Below, one piece after another: positions 1-8,194 of a DNA stretch of 42,716 nucleotides. This stretch comes from Candidatus Desulfobia pelagia (GTDB lineage Bacteria; Desulfobacterota; Desulfobulbia; Desulfobulbales; SURF-16). The DNA lies in the NCBI GenBank assembly GCA_014382295.1, contig JACNJZ010000138.1:1-42716 (forward strand), given 5' to 3'. A program made the position numbers and the translations under genes. Within the stretch, counting starts at the first letter, position 1. Each line of letters opens with the position of its first letter. Below the pieces are notes generated by a model. That model ran no database searches. It was given only the letters and a program-made list of their open reading frames with translations, and had not been told where the DNA came from.

Positions 1-81
1 CGCACAAGCAGGCCGCCGAACTATATAACCATATGTGAGAAGGCCTGATCGTGTGTAGATGGGGTGCTGCTGAATAGTTAC
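1..81. mobile_element. right-hand part of an IS66-like miniature element (MITE), cut by the window edge
   Basis: These 81 bases repeat 26576-26656 with one difference (base 70 C against base 26645 T). The end reads CTGCTGAATAGTTAC, which is the exact reverse complement of the inner left end of the other copy at 26550-26564. No coding capacity is seen. The left half lies outside the window, so the target duplication of this copy cannot be checked. The window beginning inside a repeat suggests an assembly break at this element. Confidence 0.75.
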
Positions 82-209
82 CAATCCTTTTGATAATTGT
101 TGACACTCATGTCCAAGGTGTTACCTTATCCGCTTACTGCATCTCTCCTGAATCTCAATGTCATTCCGGAGAGATCTTCTATATTATATATTCTTTAAAT
201 GAGGCAGTC

Positions 210-641
210 ATGTATACCCGTATTTACGTTCTCCGCTTTCCTAAAGAAACGAGCGATAAACCCATTATCTGCGAGCTCGTCAAACAATTTGACGTAGAGT
301 TTAACATCTTGAAAGCGACCATACTACCGCAACATGAAGGCTTGATGGTTATAGAACTGCTCGGCCATAAGGAAAACGTCCGAAAAGCCCTGGGTTTTCT
401 TAAAAGTTATGGCGTTACAACAGAATCCCTCGCTACTATTATACACCGTGATGACGATAAATGTTTTCAGTGTGGAGCCTGCACCGGAATATGCCCTACA
501 GGAGCATTAAATCTTCACCGTCCTGATATGGCTGTCCTTTTCGACCCTGAAAAATGTACCGGTTGCGGTCTTTGTGTCATGGTCTGTCCCGTTCGCGCCA
601 TGGAGGTTTCATTGACCCAGACTATCAGTTCTGTCGATTAA
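210..641 (+). CDS. NIL domain and 4Fe-4S ferredoxin-like protein
   Basis: A 143-residue protein with an N-terminal NIL domain (about residues 1-75, the small alpha-beta domain also found at the end of methionine importer ATPases) followed by two ferredoxin motifs, CFQCGACTGICP and CTGCGLCVMVCP, each of the CxxCxxCxxxCP type. It should bind two 4Fe-4S clusters in the cytoplasm. NIL-ferredoxin proteins are common in sulfate reducers and methanogens, and some have been linked to sulfur or methionine metabolism; the exact partner cannot be read here. I chose ATG 210 because GAGG at 201-204 precedes it and the NIL domain begins there; the frame stays open upstream to 90, next to the repeat, but that extension looks non-coding. 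It is followed 17 bases later by the M20 peptidase gene. Confidence 0.85.
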   Translation: MYTRIYVLRFPKETSDKPIICELVKQFDVEFNILKATILPQHEGLMVIELLGHKENVRKALGFLKSYGVTTESLATIIHRDDDKCFQCGACTGICPTGALNLHRPDMAVLFDPEKCTGCGLCVMVCPVRAMEVSLTQTISSVD

Positions 642-658
642 TTTAAATTCATCTTTCT

Positions 659-1807
659 ATGGGATCTCTTCTCAATACAAAAAGACTCTCCCGAATTTTC
701 ATTTCCCTCTGTGAAATTGACAGCCCCGCTCGATCTGAACAAAAACTTGCGCAGCATATTCTTTCTTTCTTCCAGCAAACCAAGTCCGTTGAATTTTATG
801 AGGATGATTCCGCATCCGTTACCGGCTCTGACACCGGCAATATCATCATACGGTTCCCTGGTAATAATCCCCACCGTGATCCAATTTTCTTCAACTGTCA
901 CCTCGATGTTATTTCTCCCTGCATTGGAGTCAAAGTCGGGTGGGATGGCAAAGACACCTTTTTCAGTAACGGAGAAACGGTTTTAGGGGCTGACGACAAA
1001 GCCGGAATAGCCATTCTCCTTGAAGTCCTGCTTACAACTCTTGAAAACAATCTGCAATATGCTCCTGTTGAGCTCCTGTTTACCACCTGTGAAGAAATTG
1101 GACTTCTTGGCGCTAAAGCCTTTTCCCCTTCCAGCCTTCGGGGCTATTATGGATACGCCCTTGACTCGACAGGCGTTGACAATGTCATCACAGGGGCCCC
1201 TGCAGCCAACTATATTATAGCTGAAATCCAGGGAAAAGCCTCTCACGCCGGCTTGCATCCCAATAACGGGATCAATGCCATCCAGTTGGCCAGTAAAGCC
1301 ATCACCAAACTCCCCCTTGGTCAACTCGACGATCAGTCAACAGCCAATATAGGAATTATTTCCGGCGGCACAGCGACTAATATTATTCCAGATTTCGTCC
1401 AAATAAAAGGAGAAATCCGAAGTCATTCCCTCACCAGGCTCCACCGCTACCTCGATCAATTTAAATCTGTTTTTTTTGACACTGTCACCTCGTGGCAGGA
1501 CCCCCATTACCTTCTTGACAGTCGCCCCACCATGTCCTTTCAATCCCCAGAGCAATACCCCCTTATGTCTCTCCCTGAAAATTCAGAAGTCATTCAGCTC
1601 GCCAAAACTGCCGGAATAACATTATCCCGGCCATTGCACTTCGGCAGGGCCGGCGGTGGCAGTGATGCCAATTTTTTGAATCACAAAGGGATCCCCACCG
1701 CAATTCTCGGAATTGGCATGGATCACGTTCACTCAACATCTGAACAAATTCGCCTTTCCGACATGTCACGCACAGCAGAACTTGTCCTTTCCATCCTAAC
1801 CTCCTGA
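659..1807 (+). CDS. M20 family metallopeptidase, peptidase T-like
   Basis: A 382-residue cytosolic zinc exopeptidase of the M20 family, closest in layout to the PepT-like (tripeptide aminopeptidase-like) subgroup. Visible motifs are the first metal site NCHLDV, the bridging region GADDKAG, the catalytic and ligand glutamates TTCEEIG, the dimerisation-lid motif SHAGLHP and a C-terminal metal histidine in DHVHSTSE. All expected metal ligands are present, so it should be active. The start at 659 gives the usual family N-terminus, although no strong Shine-Dalgarno sequence is seen. It probably recycles small peptides. The gene ends 21 bases before the parS site and is the last gene before the par locus. 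The exact substrate cannot be told from sequence; di- or tripeptides are the likely class. Confidence 0.88.
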   Translation: MGSLLNTKRLSRIFISLCEIDSPARSEQKLAQHILSFFQQTKSVEFYEDDSASVTGSDTGNIIIRFPGNNPHRDPIFFNCHLDVISPCIGVKVGWDGKDTFFSNGETVLGADDKAGIAILLEVLLTTLENNLQYAPVELLFTTCEEIGLLGAKAFSPSSLRGYYGYALDSTGVDNVITGAPAANYIIAEIQGKASHAGLHPNNGINAIQLASKAITKLPLGQLDDQSTANIGIISGGTATNIIPDFVQIKGEIRSHSLTRLHRYLDQFKSVFFDTVTSWQDPHYLLDSRPTMSFQSPEQYPLMSLPENSEVIQLAKTAGITLSRPLHFGRAGGGSDANFLNHKGIPTAILGIGMDHVHSTSEQIRLSDMSRTAELVLSILTS

Positions 1808-1828
1808 TTTAACAGGTTTTTCCTGAGA

Positions 1829-1844
1829 TGTTTCACGTGAAACA
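1829..1844. promoter_or_regulatory. parS: parS centromere site
   Basis: The 16-base perfect palindrome TGTTTCACGTGAAACA matches the canonical bacterial parS consensus. It lies in the 179-base gap upstream of parA-parB. ParB binds this site, loads as a CTP-dependent clamp and spreads along flanking DNA. Its presence suggests that the window is near the replication origin, as parS sites usually are; that is inference. Confidence 0.95.
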
Positions 1845-1900
1845 TTGAGATGGCGGCCTTAAAAAAAAACCGACCGTATCGTGTTGGGTATAAAAAAAGC

Positions 1901-1929
1901 TTGTCATATGCTCACACATCGATTTTAAA
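1901..1929 (+). promoter_or_regulatory. candidate sigma-70 promoter for parAB
   Basis: TTGTCA (1901-1906, five of six consensus bases) and TTTAAA (1924-1929, four of six) are separated by 17 bases. The pair lies 58 bases upstream of the parA start in otherwise empty AT-rich DNA. It is a pattern match only. Confidence 0.35.
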
Positions 1930-1986
1930 AACTGTAACGAAAAACATCTGCGTGCCTCTCTCAACATTTCAGAAAACAATAGAACT

Positions 1987-2766
1987 ATGAGCAATGCAAA
2001 AATTATTGCCCTGGCAAATCAAAAAGGTGGCGTGGGGAAAACGACCACAACGGTGAACCTGGCAGCCTCCCTGGCAAAACTTGGACGAAAGGTACTGGTG
2101 GTTGACTCAGACCCCCAGGGAAATGCATCCAGTGGGCTTGGCGTCAGCGTGAAAGACATGGAACGACATCTATACCATTGCTACCTTGACAAAGAGCAGG
2201 TGGTAAAGACAATTCGCAAGGCAGCCTACGTGAGCAACCTGGATGTATTACCGACACATGTTGACCTGATTGGCGTGGAGGTGGAATTGATGTCCGCTAT
2301 GAAGAGAGAGAAATACCTGCTTGAACTGCTGGAACCTCTTCGCGGCAGCTATGAGTTTATATTTGTCGACTGCCCCCCCTCTCTCGGCCTTCTTACCATC
2401 AACGCCCTTACTGCTGCAGACGCAGTTATCATACCCCTGCAATGCGAATATTTTGCTCTCGAGGGCTTAAGCCAGCTCATAAGAACAATACGCCTGGTGA
2501 AACATTCTTACAACAGAAGCCTCAAAATAGAAGGCCTGGTACTCACAATGTTCGACAGAAGAAACAGGCTGACATATCAAGTCGCAAAAGAAGTAAAAAA
2601 CCACTTCAAAGAGAAAGTCTACAACACTGTCATCCCTAGAAACGTCAGGCTAAGCGAGTGCCCGAGTTACGGCAAGCCGGCCATCGAATATGACAAGCGC
2701 TCCAGTGGAGCCCTTGCCTATATGAACCTTGGCAAAGAATTTTTAAAAAAACAAAAAAGCGAATAG
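1987..2766 (+). CDS. parA: chromosome-partitioning ATPase ParA (Soj)
   Basis: A 259-residue ParA/MinD-type ATPase. The deviant Walker A box KGGVGKTTT is at residues 13-21, followed by the conserved VDSDPQGNAS switch (about 40-50) and the Walker B VDCPPSLG (about 126-133). It has no N-terminal helix-turn-helix, so it is the chromosomal (Soj/type Ib) kind. ParA binds non-specific DNA as an ATP dimer and is released by ParB, which moves replicated origins apart. It sits 142 bases after parS and 16 bases before parB in the standard order. The ATG at 1987 gives the usual MxxxKIIAxANQKGG start. Confidence 0.96.
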   Translation: MSNAKIIALANQKGGVGKTTTTVNLAASLAKLGRKVLVVDSDPQGNASSGLGVSVKDMERHLYHCYLDKEQVVKTIRKAAYVSNLDVLPTHVDLIGVEVELMSAMKREKYLLELLEPLRGSYEFIFVDCPPSLGLLTINALTAADAVIIPLQCEYFALEGLSQLIRTIRLVKHSYNRSLKIEGLVLTMFDRRNRLTYQVAKEVKNHFKEKVYNTVIPRNVRLSECPSYGKPAIEYDKRSSGALAYMNLGKEFLKKQKSE

Positions 2767-2782
2767 TACCGGTGAACAAAAA

Positions 2783-3697
2783 ATGAAAAACAACAACGAC
2801 AGATTAGGGCGGGGACTGAGGTCTTTGCTCCCTGACTCCCTGGACCTTGACGACAAGGATCTCTTTGAAGCACAGGAGACTTATTTCCTGTGTGACATAG
2901 AAAAAATCCAACCGAACCCTTACCAGCCAAGAAAGGAAATGAGCGAGAATGGCCTGAAGGAGCTCGCCAGTTCTATACGGGAAAAGGGAATCCTGCAGCC
3001 CCTCGTTATTAATGAAAGAACAGATGATGGCTATGAGCTGATTGCTGGCGAACGAAGACTCAGGGCTGCTGGTATGGCAGGACTGCAAAAGGTCCCGGTA
3101 ATCATTCGGAAAGCCTCCCAGGAGGAAAGATTGGAATTGGCCCTGATCGAAAACATCCAGCGCCAGAACCTTAATCCCCTGGAAGAGGCCATGGCGTATA
3201 ACAAACTGGCCAATGAGTTTTCAATGACCCAGGAGGAAATATCCCAGAAAGTGGGAAAAGAGAGATCCACCGTTACCAACACGCTCCGACTTCTCCAGCT
3301 TCCTGACTATGTTAAGGAAGACATACAAACCGGTCGATTAAGCAGCGGACATGCAAGAGTCCTGTTAAGCATGGACAACGCCGAGGCAATCAAAATCCTG
3401 CGGGACAAAATTGTCTCCCGGGGGCTTTCGGTGCGCCAGGCAGAAAAATTAGCCAGGGAATTAAAGGGTACAAAAACAGCCCCACCCAGAAGGGTCCCCA
3501 AGAAGACTATCCCTGAATCCTATTGCAACACCCTTGCAAACGAGGTAACACGACACCTTGGCTCCAAAAGCAAAATCACCCAGAATGGCCAACGAGGCAA
3601 GCTTGAAATCGAATACTACTCTCTTGAAGATCTGGAGAGAATCCATAAATTACTGCTGAGTGTCCCTGCAGCAAACAGTGCTACAGCAGCACAATAA
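2783..3697 (+). CDS. parB: chromosome-partitioning protein ParB (Spo0J)
   Basis: A 304-residue ParB. The N-terminal KxxxLGRGLxSLLP-like segment (ParA contact) is seen at residues 8-18. The CTP-binding domain carries PNPYQPR (45-51), GERRLRA (89-95) and ENIQRQNLNP (123-132). A helix-turn-helix follows at about 149-171 and a C-terminal dimerisation segment ends the protein. It binds the parS palindrome at 1829 and spreads as a CTP clamp. The gene shares an operon with parA and ends 6 bases before pyrK, so the pyrimidine genes downstream may be co-transcribed with it. Confidence 0.96.
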   Translation: MKNNNDRLGRGLRSLLPDSLDLDDKDLFEAQETYFLCDIEKIQPNPYQPRKEMSENGLKELASSIREKGILQPLVINERTDDGYELIAGERRLRAAGMAGLQKVPVIIRKASQEERLELALIENIQRQNLNPLEEAMAYNKLANEFSMTQEEISQKVGKERSTVTNTLRLLQLPDYVKEDIQTGRLSSGHARVLLSMDNAEAIKILRDKIVSRGLSVRQAEKLARELKGTKTAPPRRVPKKTIPESYCNTLANEVTRHLGSKSKITQNGQRGKLEIEYYSLEDLERIHKLLLSVPAANSATAAQ

Positions 3698-3703
3698 AAA
3701 GAC

Positions 3704-4504
3704 ATGCCTACACCCCGAGATATCACTTCGATTATTGTTGAAAACAGGGAAGTCAATCCGAAGATCTTTCTTCTTTCCCTGAACACTTCCGACTTAGACA
3801 TCTGGTCAGAAGCAGAACCAGGGCAGTTTGCAATGCTGAAAATTGCGGATATGTCCTGCGACGATCCCCTGTTAAGGCGGCCTCTTTCAATTCATAATGT
3901 CAGAGACGGGAAGATACAGTTTCTCTACAAAGTCCTGGGAAGGGGAACACTCCTCCTTTCACAGGCCAAACCGGGAACAGCCTTGAGAATTCTCGCGCCA
4001 TTGGGAAACGGCTTTTCCATATCAAATAGCAAGACTCATTGCCTTGTTGGCGGCGGTATGGGGATTGCGCCGCTTTTATACTTTGCCCGGAAAATGAAGG
4101 AACAACAGCCGTCCAACACCATCAAGGTACTCCTTGGCGCACGAACCAAGAATGAACTGATAGCCGTGCAGGATTTCACAGAACCCGGTCTTTATGATGT
4201 GAAAATAGCAACCGACGATGGATCAGAGGGGCACCATGGCCTTGTGACCGACCTGCTGGATGGAATAAACGCATCGCCTGGGGACATGACTGTATATTGT
4301 TGTGGGCCACACCCTATGATGAAGGCCGTTTCCAACATCTGCAGGAAGAAGGAATGGAAATGCCAGATTTCTCTTGAGGCTCTCATGGCCTGCGGGATGG
4401 GGGCATGCCTCGGATGTGCTGTGCCTAAAAAAGGAATTGGTATTCAGGAGTATCTTCATGTCTGCTCTGACGGACCTGTTTTTAAAGCTGAGGAGATATG
4501 GTGA
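3704..4504 (+). CDS. pyrK: dihydroorotate dehydrogenase electron-transfer subunit
   Basis: A 266-residue ferredoxin-reductase-like flavoprotein. FAD-binding RRPLSI is at residues 58-63, the NAD-binding glycine motif GGGMGIAPL is at about 116-124, and the C-terminal 2Fe-2S cluster ligands are C231, C236, C239 and C255. In class 1B enzymes PyrK passes electrons from PyrD's FMN to NAD+, allowing pyrimidine synthesis without oxygen or quinone. The stop codon overlaps the pyrD start by one base (TGATG), so the two subunits are translationally coupled. This supports a strict or facultative anaerobe. Confidence 0.95.
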   Translation: MPTPRDITSIIVENREVNPKIFLLSLNTSDLDIWSEAEPGQFAMLKIADMSCDDPLLRRPLSIHNVRDGKIQFLYKVLGRGTLLLSQAKPGTALRILAPLGNGFSISNSKTHCLVGGGMGIAPLLYFARKMKEQQPSNTIKVLLGARTKNELIAVQDFTEPGLYDVKIATDDGSEGHHGLVTDLLDGINASPGDMTVYCCGPHPMMKAVSNICRKKEWKCQISLEALMACGMGACLGCAVPKKGIGIQEYLHVCSDGPVFKAEEIW

Positions 4505-5421
4505 TGACTGGACCGGATTTAAAGATAAAGATAGGCGGTTGGACATTAAAAAATCCGATTATGACCGCCTCGGGTACTTTTGGATACGGCGAGGAATTTA
4601 CGCCCTATCTTAACCTGGAAGATCTTGGAGCAGTGGTTGTTAAAGGTATTTCTCTTGAGCCGCGATCAGGAAACCCACCACCCAGAATAGTTGAGACACC
4701 CTGCGGGATGCTGAATGCAATCGGCCTTGAAAACGTCGGTTTAGAGAAATTTATCAGTACAAAAATGCAAATATTCAGAAAATACAATACAGATTTCGTT
4801 GTCAATATCCTGGGAGATTCCGTTGAAGAATACAGTACACTTGCGGCAAGACTCAATGATACTGATATAGCCGCAATTGAAGTGAACATCTCATGCCCCA
4901 ATGTTAAAAAAGGTGGAGTCGCATTCGGCGTTGATCCACAAATGGCCTATGAGGTAACACAGGCTGTCCGGAGAAGAACAGACAAACCTCTTATCATCAA
5001 GCTGTCCCCGAATGTAACTGATATCACAGTAATGGCAAAGGCGGCAGAGGATGGCGGAGCAGATGCCGTTTCCCTTATAAATACATTACTGGGCATGGCA
5101 ATCGATCCTGCTACACGAAAACCAAAACTTGCCAATATCGTTGGCGGTCTTTCCGGCCCGGCAATCAAACCAGTTGCCCTGCGCATGGTCTGGCAGGCAT
5201 CAAAGCGGGTGCGCATTCCTGTTATCGGCATTGGCGGAATTAGAACAACAGAGGACGTTATTGAATTTATGCTGGCAGGTGCCAGCGCCGTCCAAATTGG
5301 CACCGCAAACTTAATTGATCCAGGGGTCAGTGGTAATATTGTCAAAGGCCTTCTTGGCTATCTGAAACAACACAAAATCTCATCTGTTCGAGAGCTTATC
5401 GGTGGATTAAAAACACCATAA
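4504..5421 (+). CDS. pyrD: dihydroorotate dehydrogenase, class 1B catalytic subunit
   Basis: A 305-residue FMN-binding TIM barrel that oxidises dihydroorotate to orotate in pyrimidine synthesis. The active-site base is a cysteine in VNISCPN (about residue 131), as in class 1 enzymes; class 2 enzymes use serine. ASGTFGYG near the N-terminus and the glycine-rich IGIGGI and GASAVQIGTA phosphate-binding stretches are present. I chose ATG 4504 because AGGAG (4491-4495) lies 8 bases upstream and the codon overlaps the pyrK stop; an in-frame ATG at 4498 is only 2 bases after that ribosome-binding site. The pairing with PyrK fixes the 1B class. Confidence 0.95.
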   Translation: MTGPDLKIKIGGWTLKNPIMTASGTFGYGEEFTPYLNLEDLGAVVVKGISLEPRSGNPPPRIVETPCGMLNAIGLENVGLEKFISTKMQIFRKYNTDFVVNILGDSVEEYSTLAARLNDTDIAAIEVNISCPNVKKGGVAFGVDPQMAYEVTQAVRRRTDKPLIIKLSPNVTDITVMAKAAEDGGADAVSLINTLLGMAIDPATRKPKLANIVGGLSGPAIKPVALRMVWQASKRVRIPVIGIGGIRTTEDVIEFMLAGASAVQIGTANLIDPGVSGNIVKGLLGYLKQHKISSVRELIGGLKTP

Positions 5422-5666
5422 TGTCTTTCCTCCGCAAAATCCGTTTCTATGCATCAATACTGTTCGACCGCCAAACGCCATGGTATGTCAAGCTATTGAT
5501 AACCGGCGGCTTTTTTTACCTAATTGTCCCCATTGATTTCATACCTGACACCATCCCGTTTATAGGCCTTCTGGACGATGTAACCATTGGCACTGCTCTT
5601 ATCGCACTGGCGCTTCACCTTGTTCCTGATAAAGTAATAAAAAGACATGAGATAAAAAACATATGA
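5421..5666 (+). CDS. small YkvA/DUF1232 membrane protein
   Basis: An 81-residue protein with the DUF1232 core: PWYVKLLI, then a hydrophobic stretch and the signature YLIVPIDFIPDTIPFIGLLDD (given as positions about 34-54), ending in a second hydrophobic segment. It probably has one or two membrane passes. The family is widespread and has no settled function. Its ATG overlaps the pyrD stop (TAATG) and its end overlaps the next gene by four bases, so it belongs to the pyrKD operon. Confidence 0.85.
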   Translation: MSFLRKIRFYASILFDRQTPWYVKLLITGGFFYLIVPIDFIPDTIPFIGLLDDVTIGTALIALALHLVPDKVIKRHEIKNI

Positions 5667-6397
5667 GTCACGACAGGAAAGAAATACTGGAAGGCATTCT
5701 GGAAGTATACGAGACCTGGGCAGAGGACCAGACGTTTGCCTGCGAAAAAGGATGCGCATCGTGCTGTACCCAGAATGTTACTATGACCGCAGTTGAAGGT
5801 GAGTTTCTTTTAAATTACATTATAGAAATCGGAAAGCAGAAGTGGTTTGCTGAAAAGCTGCAGCTCTGGAACGGAAAGGAAGGGAACATTCCTTCCGTTA
5901 CCCACAATACGTTTGCCGGGAATTGCCTTCAAGGCATTGAAACAGAGACTCCAGAACACGAATCTCAAGAGGAACCCTGCCCATTCCTCGAAAAAAACAT
6001 ATGTACAATCTATCAGGCGAGACCCTTCGGCTGCCGATGTTTCGCCTCCCGCACAGATTGCAGGAAAACAGGTTCTGCTGAGCAGTCTGACGAATTGGTG
6101 GCTATAAATACCGTAACCATGCAGGTCATTGAACATCTGGGCCAGAAAGAGTTTTGGGGCAACATATATGATGTCCTGCTGGCCCTGTGTGCGTTACCGG
6201 AAAACAGGGACATTGGACAATTCCTTACAGACACAGATACCCTTTCCAGAGCACAGCGAAGAGTGCTCACAGCCAAACCGGTCCCGGGCTTTCTCATCAT
6301 GCCGGAAGAGCAGGAACGTGTAGGCAGATTCCTGAATCTCCTCTTCAATAAAGAGATTCAAGGAAAAACAATTGAGAACATTTTAAACAACAAATAA
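5663..6397 (+). CDS. YkgJ-family cysteine-cluster protein
   Basis: A 244-residue cytosolic protein of the YkgJ / putative zinc- or iron-chelating family. It has an N-terminal cluster CEKGCASCC (about residues 27-35) and a second set in CPFLEKNICTIYQARPFGCR (about 106-125), the typical CxxCC plus C-x-Y-x-xRPxxCR layout. The family is thought to bind a metal or Fe-S cluster; no enzyme role is established. The start ATG overlaps the preceding stop (ATGA), which places it last in the pyrK-pyrD operon. The C-terminal 80 residues carry no motif I recognise. Confidence 0.82.
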   Translation: MSHDRKEILEGILEVYETWAEDQTFACEKGCASCCTQNVTMTAVEGEFLLNYIIEIGKQKWFAEKLQLWNGKEGNIPSVTHNTFAGNCLQGIETETPEHESQEEPCPFLEKNICTIYQARPFGCRCFASRTDCRKTGSAEQSDELVAINTVTMQVIEHLGQKEFWGNIYDVLLALCALPENRDIGQFLTDTDTLSRAQRRVLTAKPVPGFLIMPEEQERVGRFLNLLFNKEIQGKTIENILNNK

Positions 6398-6429
6398 AAG
6401 GTATCTTGAAAAATTAGGATTTTTGTTTG

Positions 6430-6535
6430 CTAACAAGGAATGCCGAAATTAAAAAGCACCCACATGGGCATAAACTCCGCATACCGAGGTATGTGAGCGC
6501 TTTTCATTTTGGCAATGACACCGCTAGCGAGCAAA
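6430..6535. repeat. imperfect intergenic inverted repeat
   Basis: The arm from about 6428 (TTTGCTAAC... to AAAAAGC...CACAT) pairs imperfectly with the arm ending at about 6536 (ATGTGAGCGCTTTTCATTTTGGCA...GCAAA), and the centre holds the smaller palindrome ATACCGAGGTAT. The transcript could form one long hairpin. It fills the gap between the YkgJ gene and the HAD gene and may be a dispersed palindromic repeat; only one copy is visible here. Confidence 0.4.
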
Positions 6536-6577
6536 AAGTCAATTTTTCAAGATTGCCTAAAGGTTTGGAATATACCC

Positions 6578-7258
6578 ATGAAAAACAAGAAAATACCTGT
6601 TCCTTCTCTTGACTGGAATACCATTGAAACAGTCATGCTTGACATGGATGGAACCCTGCTCGATAAACATTTTGATGACTATTTCTGGGAGGAGCATGTC
6701 CCTGAAGTGTATGCGAAAGAAAACAATATAAATTTCTGGAAAGCCCACGAGGTCTTGATGGAAAAATACCGGAGCAGAGAGGGGACCCTGGATTGGACGG
6801 ATATTAACTATTGGTCAAAAGAACTGCATCTGGATCTGGCAGGGATGAAAGAAAAGATGAATCACCTGATACAGGTACACCCCTATGTCATAGATTTTCT
6901 AGATTTTTGTCGCAAAAAAGGAAAACAGATTCACCTGGTGACCAATGCCCATAGTAAAACATTGTCAATTAAGATGGCCAAAACAGAAATTGAGTCGCAT
7001 TTTGACCAGATAATCTGTTCAGAAGAGATAGGACTTCCAAAAGAAGACCCCATTTTCTGGCAGAGGCTCGCCGAGAAAACAGGGTTCAAAAAAGAAACGT
7101 CCATCCTGGCCGATGATAATGAAGCAGTACTGGCCAGCGCAGCAACCTATGGCATAGAAAATCTCATCTTTGTTGCAAAATCAAGCAGCATGAAGCCTGT
7201 TGTCTATTCGGCAGAGTTTCCGTCCATCATCTTTTTTAAAGAACTGATGGAAGGATAA
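6578..7258 (+). CDS. yrfG: HAD-family phosphatase, YrfG-like (GMP/IMP nucleotidase)
   Basis: A 226-residue HAD hydrolase. The nucleophile motif LDMDGTLLD is at residues 21-29, motif II is near LVTNA (about 138-142), and the lysine and acidic motifs appear in GLPKED and LADDNEA. The segment after motif I (HFDDYFWEEHVPEVYA) and the WxxxDYW-like NYW region resemble E. coli YrfG, a purine nucleotide 5-prime nucleotidase. I chose ATG 6578 rather than the upstream in-frame ATG at 6509, because the added 23 residues lie in the hairpin-rich intergenic DNA and do not fit the family. Substrate preference for GMP or IMP is known for YrfG and inferred here. Confidence 0.8.
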   Translation: MKNKKIPVPSLDWNTIETVMLDMDGTLLDKHFDDYFWEEHVPEVYAKENNINFWKAHEVLMEKYRSREGTLDWTDINYWSKELHLDLAGMKEKMNHLIQVHPYVIDFLDFCRKKGKQIHLVTNAHSKTLSIKMAKTEIESHFDQIICSEEIGLPKEDPIFWQRLAEKTGFKKETSILADDNEAVLASAATYGIENLIFVAKSSSMKPVVYSAEFPSIIFFKELMEG

Positions 7259-7293
7259 CCGACTATCGCCTGAATTCGATAGCATGAGGAGCA

Positions 7294-7427
7294 GAGGCAC
7301 AAAGGCACAAAGGCACAAAGTAAAAAAACAAACGCCGACCAGACAAACAATTATTTTCAGTCGTTATGTCTCCATCTCGCCTGTCTTCGTCATTAACCTT
7401 AGTGCCTTTCTGCCTTTGTGCCTGTCT
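7294..7427. repeat. inverted repeat built from a short tandem motif
   Basis: 7295-7320 holds three copies of the 9-base unit AGGCACAAA. The sequence at 7401-7424 is its inverted counterpart (AGTGCCTTTCTGCCTTTGTG...); about 21 of 22 bases pair. The arms are separated by about 80 bases with no credible gene. It lies between the convergent YrfG-like and UPF0280 genes. It looks like the intergenic repeats at 17625-17712 and the arms around the GxxExxY gene. Confidence 0.7.
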
Positions 7428-7436
7428 TTTACAAGC

Positions 7437-8192
7437 TCAAAGCCTCTCAAGCTCAACCTGACCCCAGGCGCCGAGTTGGGAATCCAGGATAATAACAACG
7501 CCTAAAATGCCGGAAATTGTTTTGGCGACCTCCAGTGCGTGGTCTATATCCTCAGCCTTTTTAATTTCATTGCCAAGACGGGTGGCAACAGCATCGGCAA
7601 GAGAAACCGAGGCCGAAAGGACCGTAACAGAATCTGCCTTCCCCAGACTCAAAGAATGGCCCACAGTTCCGGAAGACGTACAAATACCAACAGGCATCAT
7701 TGATTTCGGAATCTTGATGCCGAGTCGATGGGAGAGAGGAGAGGCGCCTGCAAAAATTGCGATCATGCTATCGCGGGATCTCTGCATAAAAATATCGCCG
7801 CCATTTTCAACAGTTACCTCACTGATTCCCTGTAAAACAAGATCCCGCCCGACACAACCGGCAATTGCCCCGGCTACTGCGGCCATAGGTCCGACGCCTG
7901 CGGCAGAACCGGCAGAAATCATTTCTTTGATAATGGGGGGGGCCAGAGAATCAGACGGGAAAGGCAGCAGGCTGCCATGAAAAGAGGATTTGGAAACAAT
8001 ATAGTTTTCAAGCTGAGTACGGTAACGTATAACAGAATGAGTTGCCAATTCTGTTACATCAACTTCGGCAAGAATATGAAGATCTGTTTCTCCAACTCTT
8101 ACTTCTGAAGCGATGAGACCTCCGGTGTCAAGCTGATATCGGTACTGCCTTTCCCTGTAGGAAAGCGGTGATCTTTTTCGCTGTTCAATCAT
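7437..8192 (-). CDS. UPF0280 family protein (ApbE-like fold)
   Basis: A 251-residue protein matching the UPF0280 family. The hallmark GVGPMAAVAGAIA is at residues 99-111 and ENGGD at 129-133; both recall the flavin-transferase ApbE, but the family's reaction is unknown. It is common in methanogens and sulfate reducers. No signal peptide is seen. Its start codon is only 2 bases from the start of the divergent TIGR04282 transferase, so no ordinary promoter fits between them; one or both genes may start elsewhere or be leaderless. Confidence 0.88.
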   Translation of the reverse strand: MIEQRKRSPLSYRERQYRYQLDTGGLIASEVRVGETDLHILAEVDVTELATHSVIRYRTQLENYIVSKSSFHGSLLPFPSDSLAPPIIKEMISAGSAAGVGPMAAVAGAIAGCVGRDLVLQGISEVTVENGGDIFMQRSRDSMIAIFAGASPLSHRLGIKIPKSMMPVGICTSSGTVGHSLSLGKADSVTVLSASVSLADAVATRLGNEIKKAEDIDHALEVAKTISGILGVVIILDSQLGAWGQVELERL

Positions 8193-8194
8193 AG

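Noticed and set aside
90-209. Longer N-terminus of the NIL-ferredoxin gene from ATG 90
   Set aside because: The extra 40 residues do not resemble the NIL domain, which starts after ATG 210, and a ribosome-binding site precedes 210.
7284-7505. 73-codon ORF across the inverted repeat
   Set aside because: It is made of the tandem AGGCACAAA motif and its mirror, has no ribosome-binding site and no protein-like composition.
7507-7980. 157-codon open frame on the plus strand
   Set aside because: It is antisense to UPF0280, whose GVGPMAAVAGAIA and ENGGD motifs are clear.
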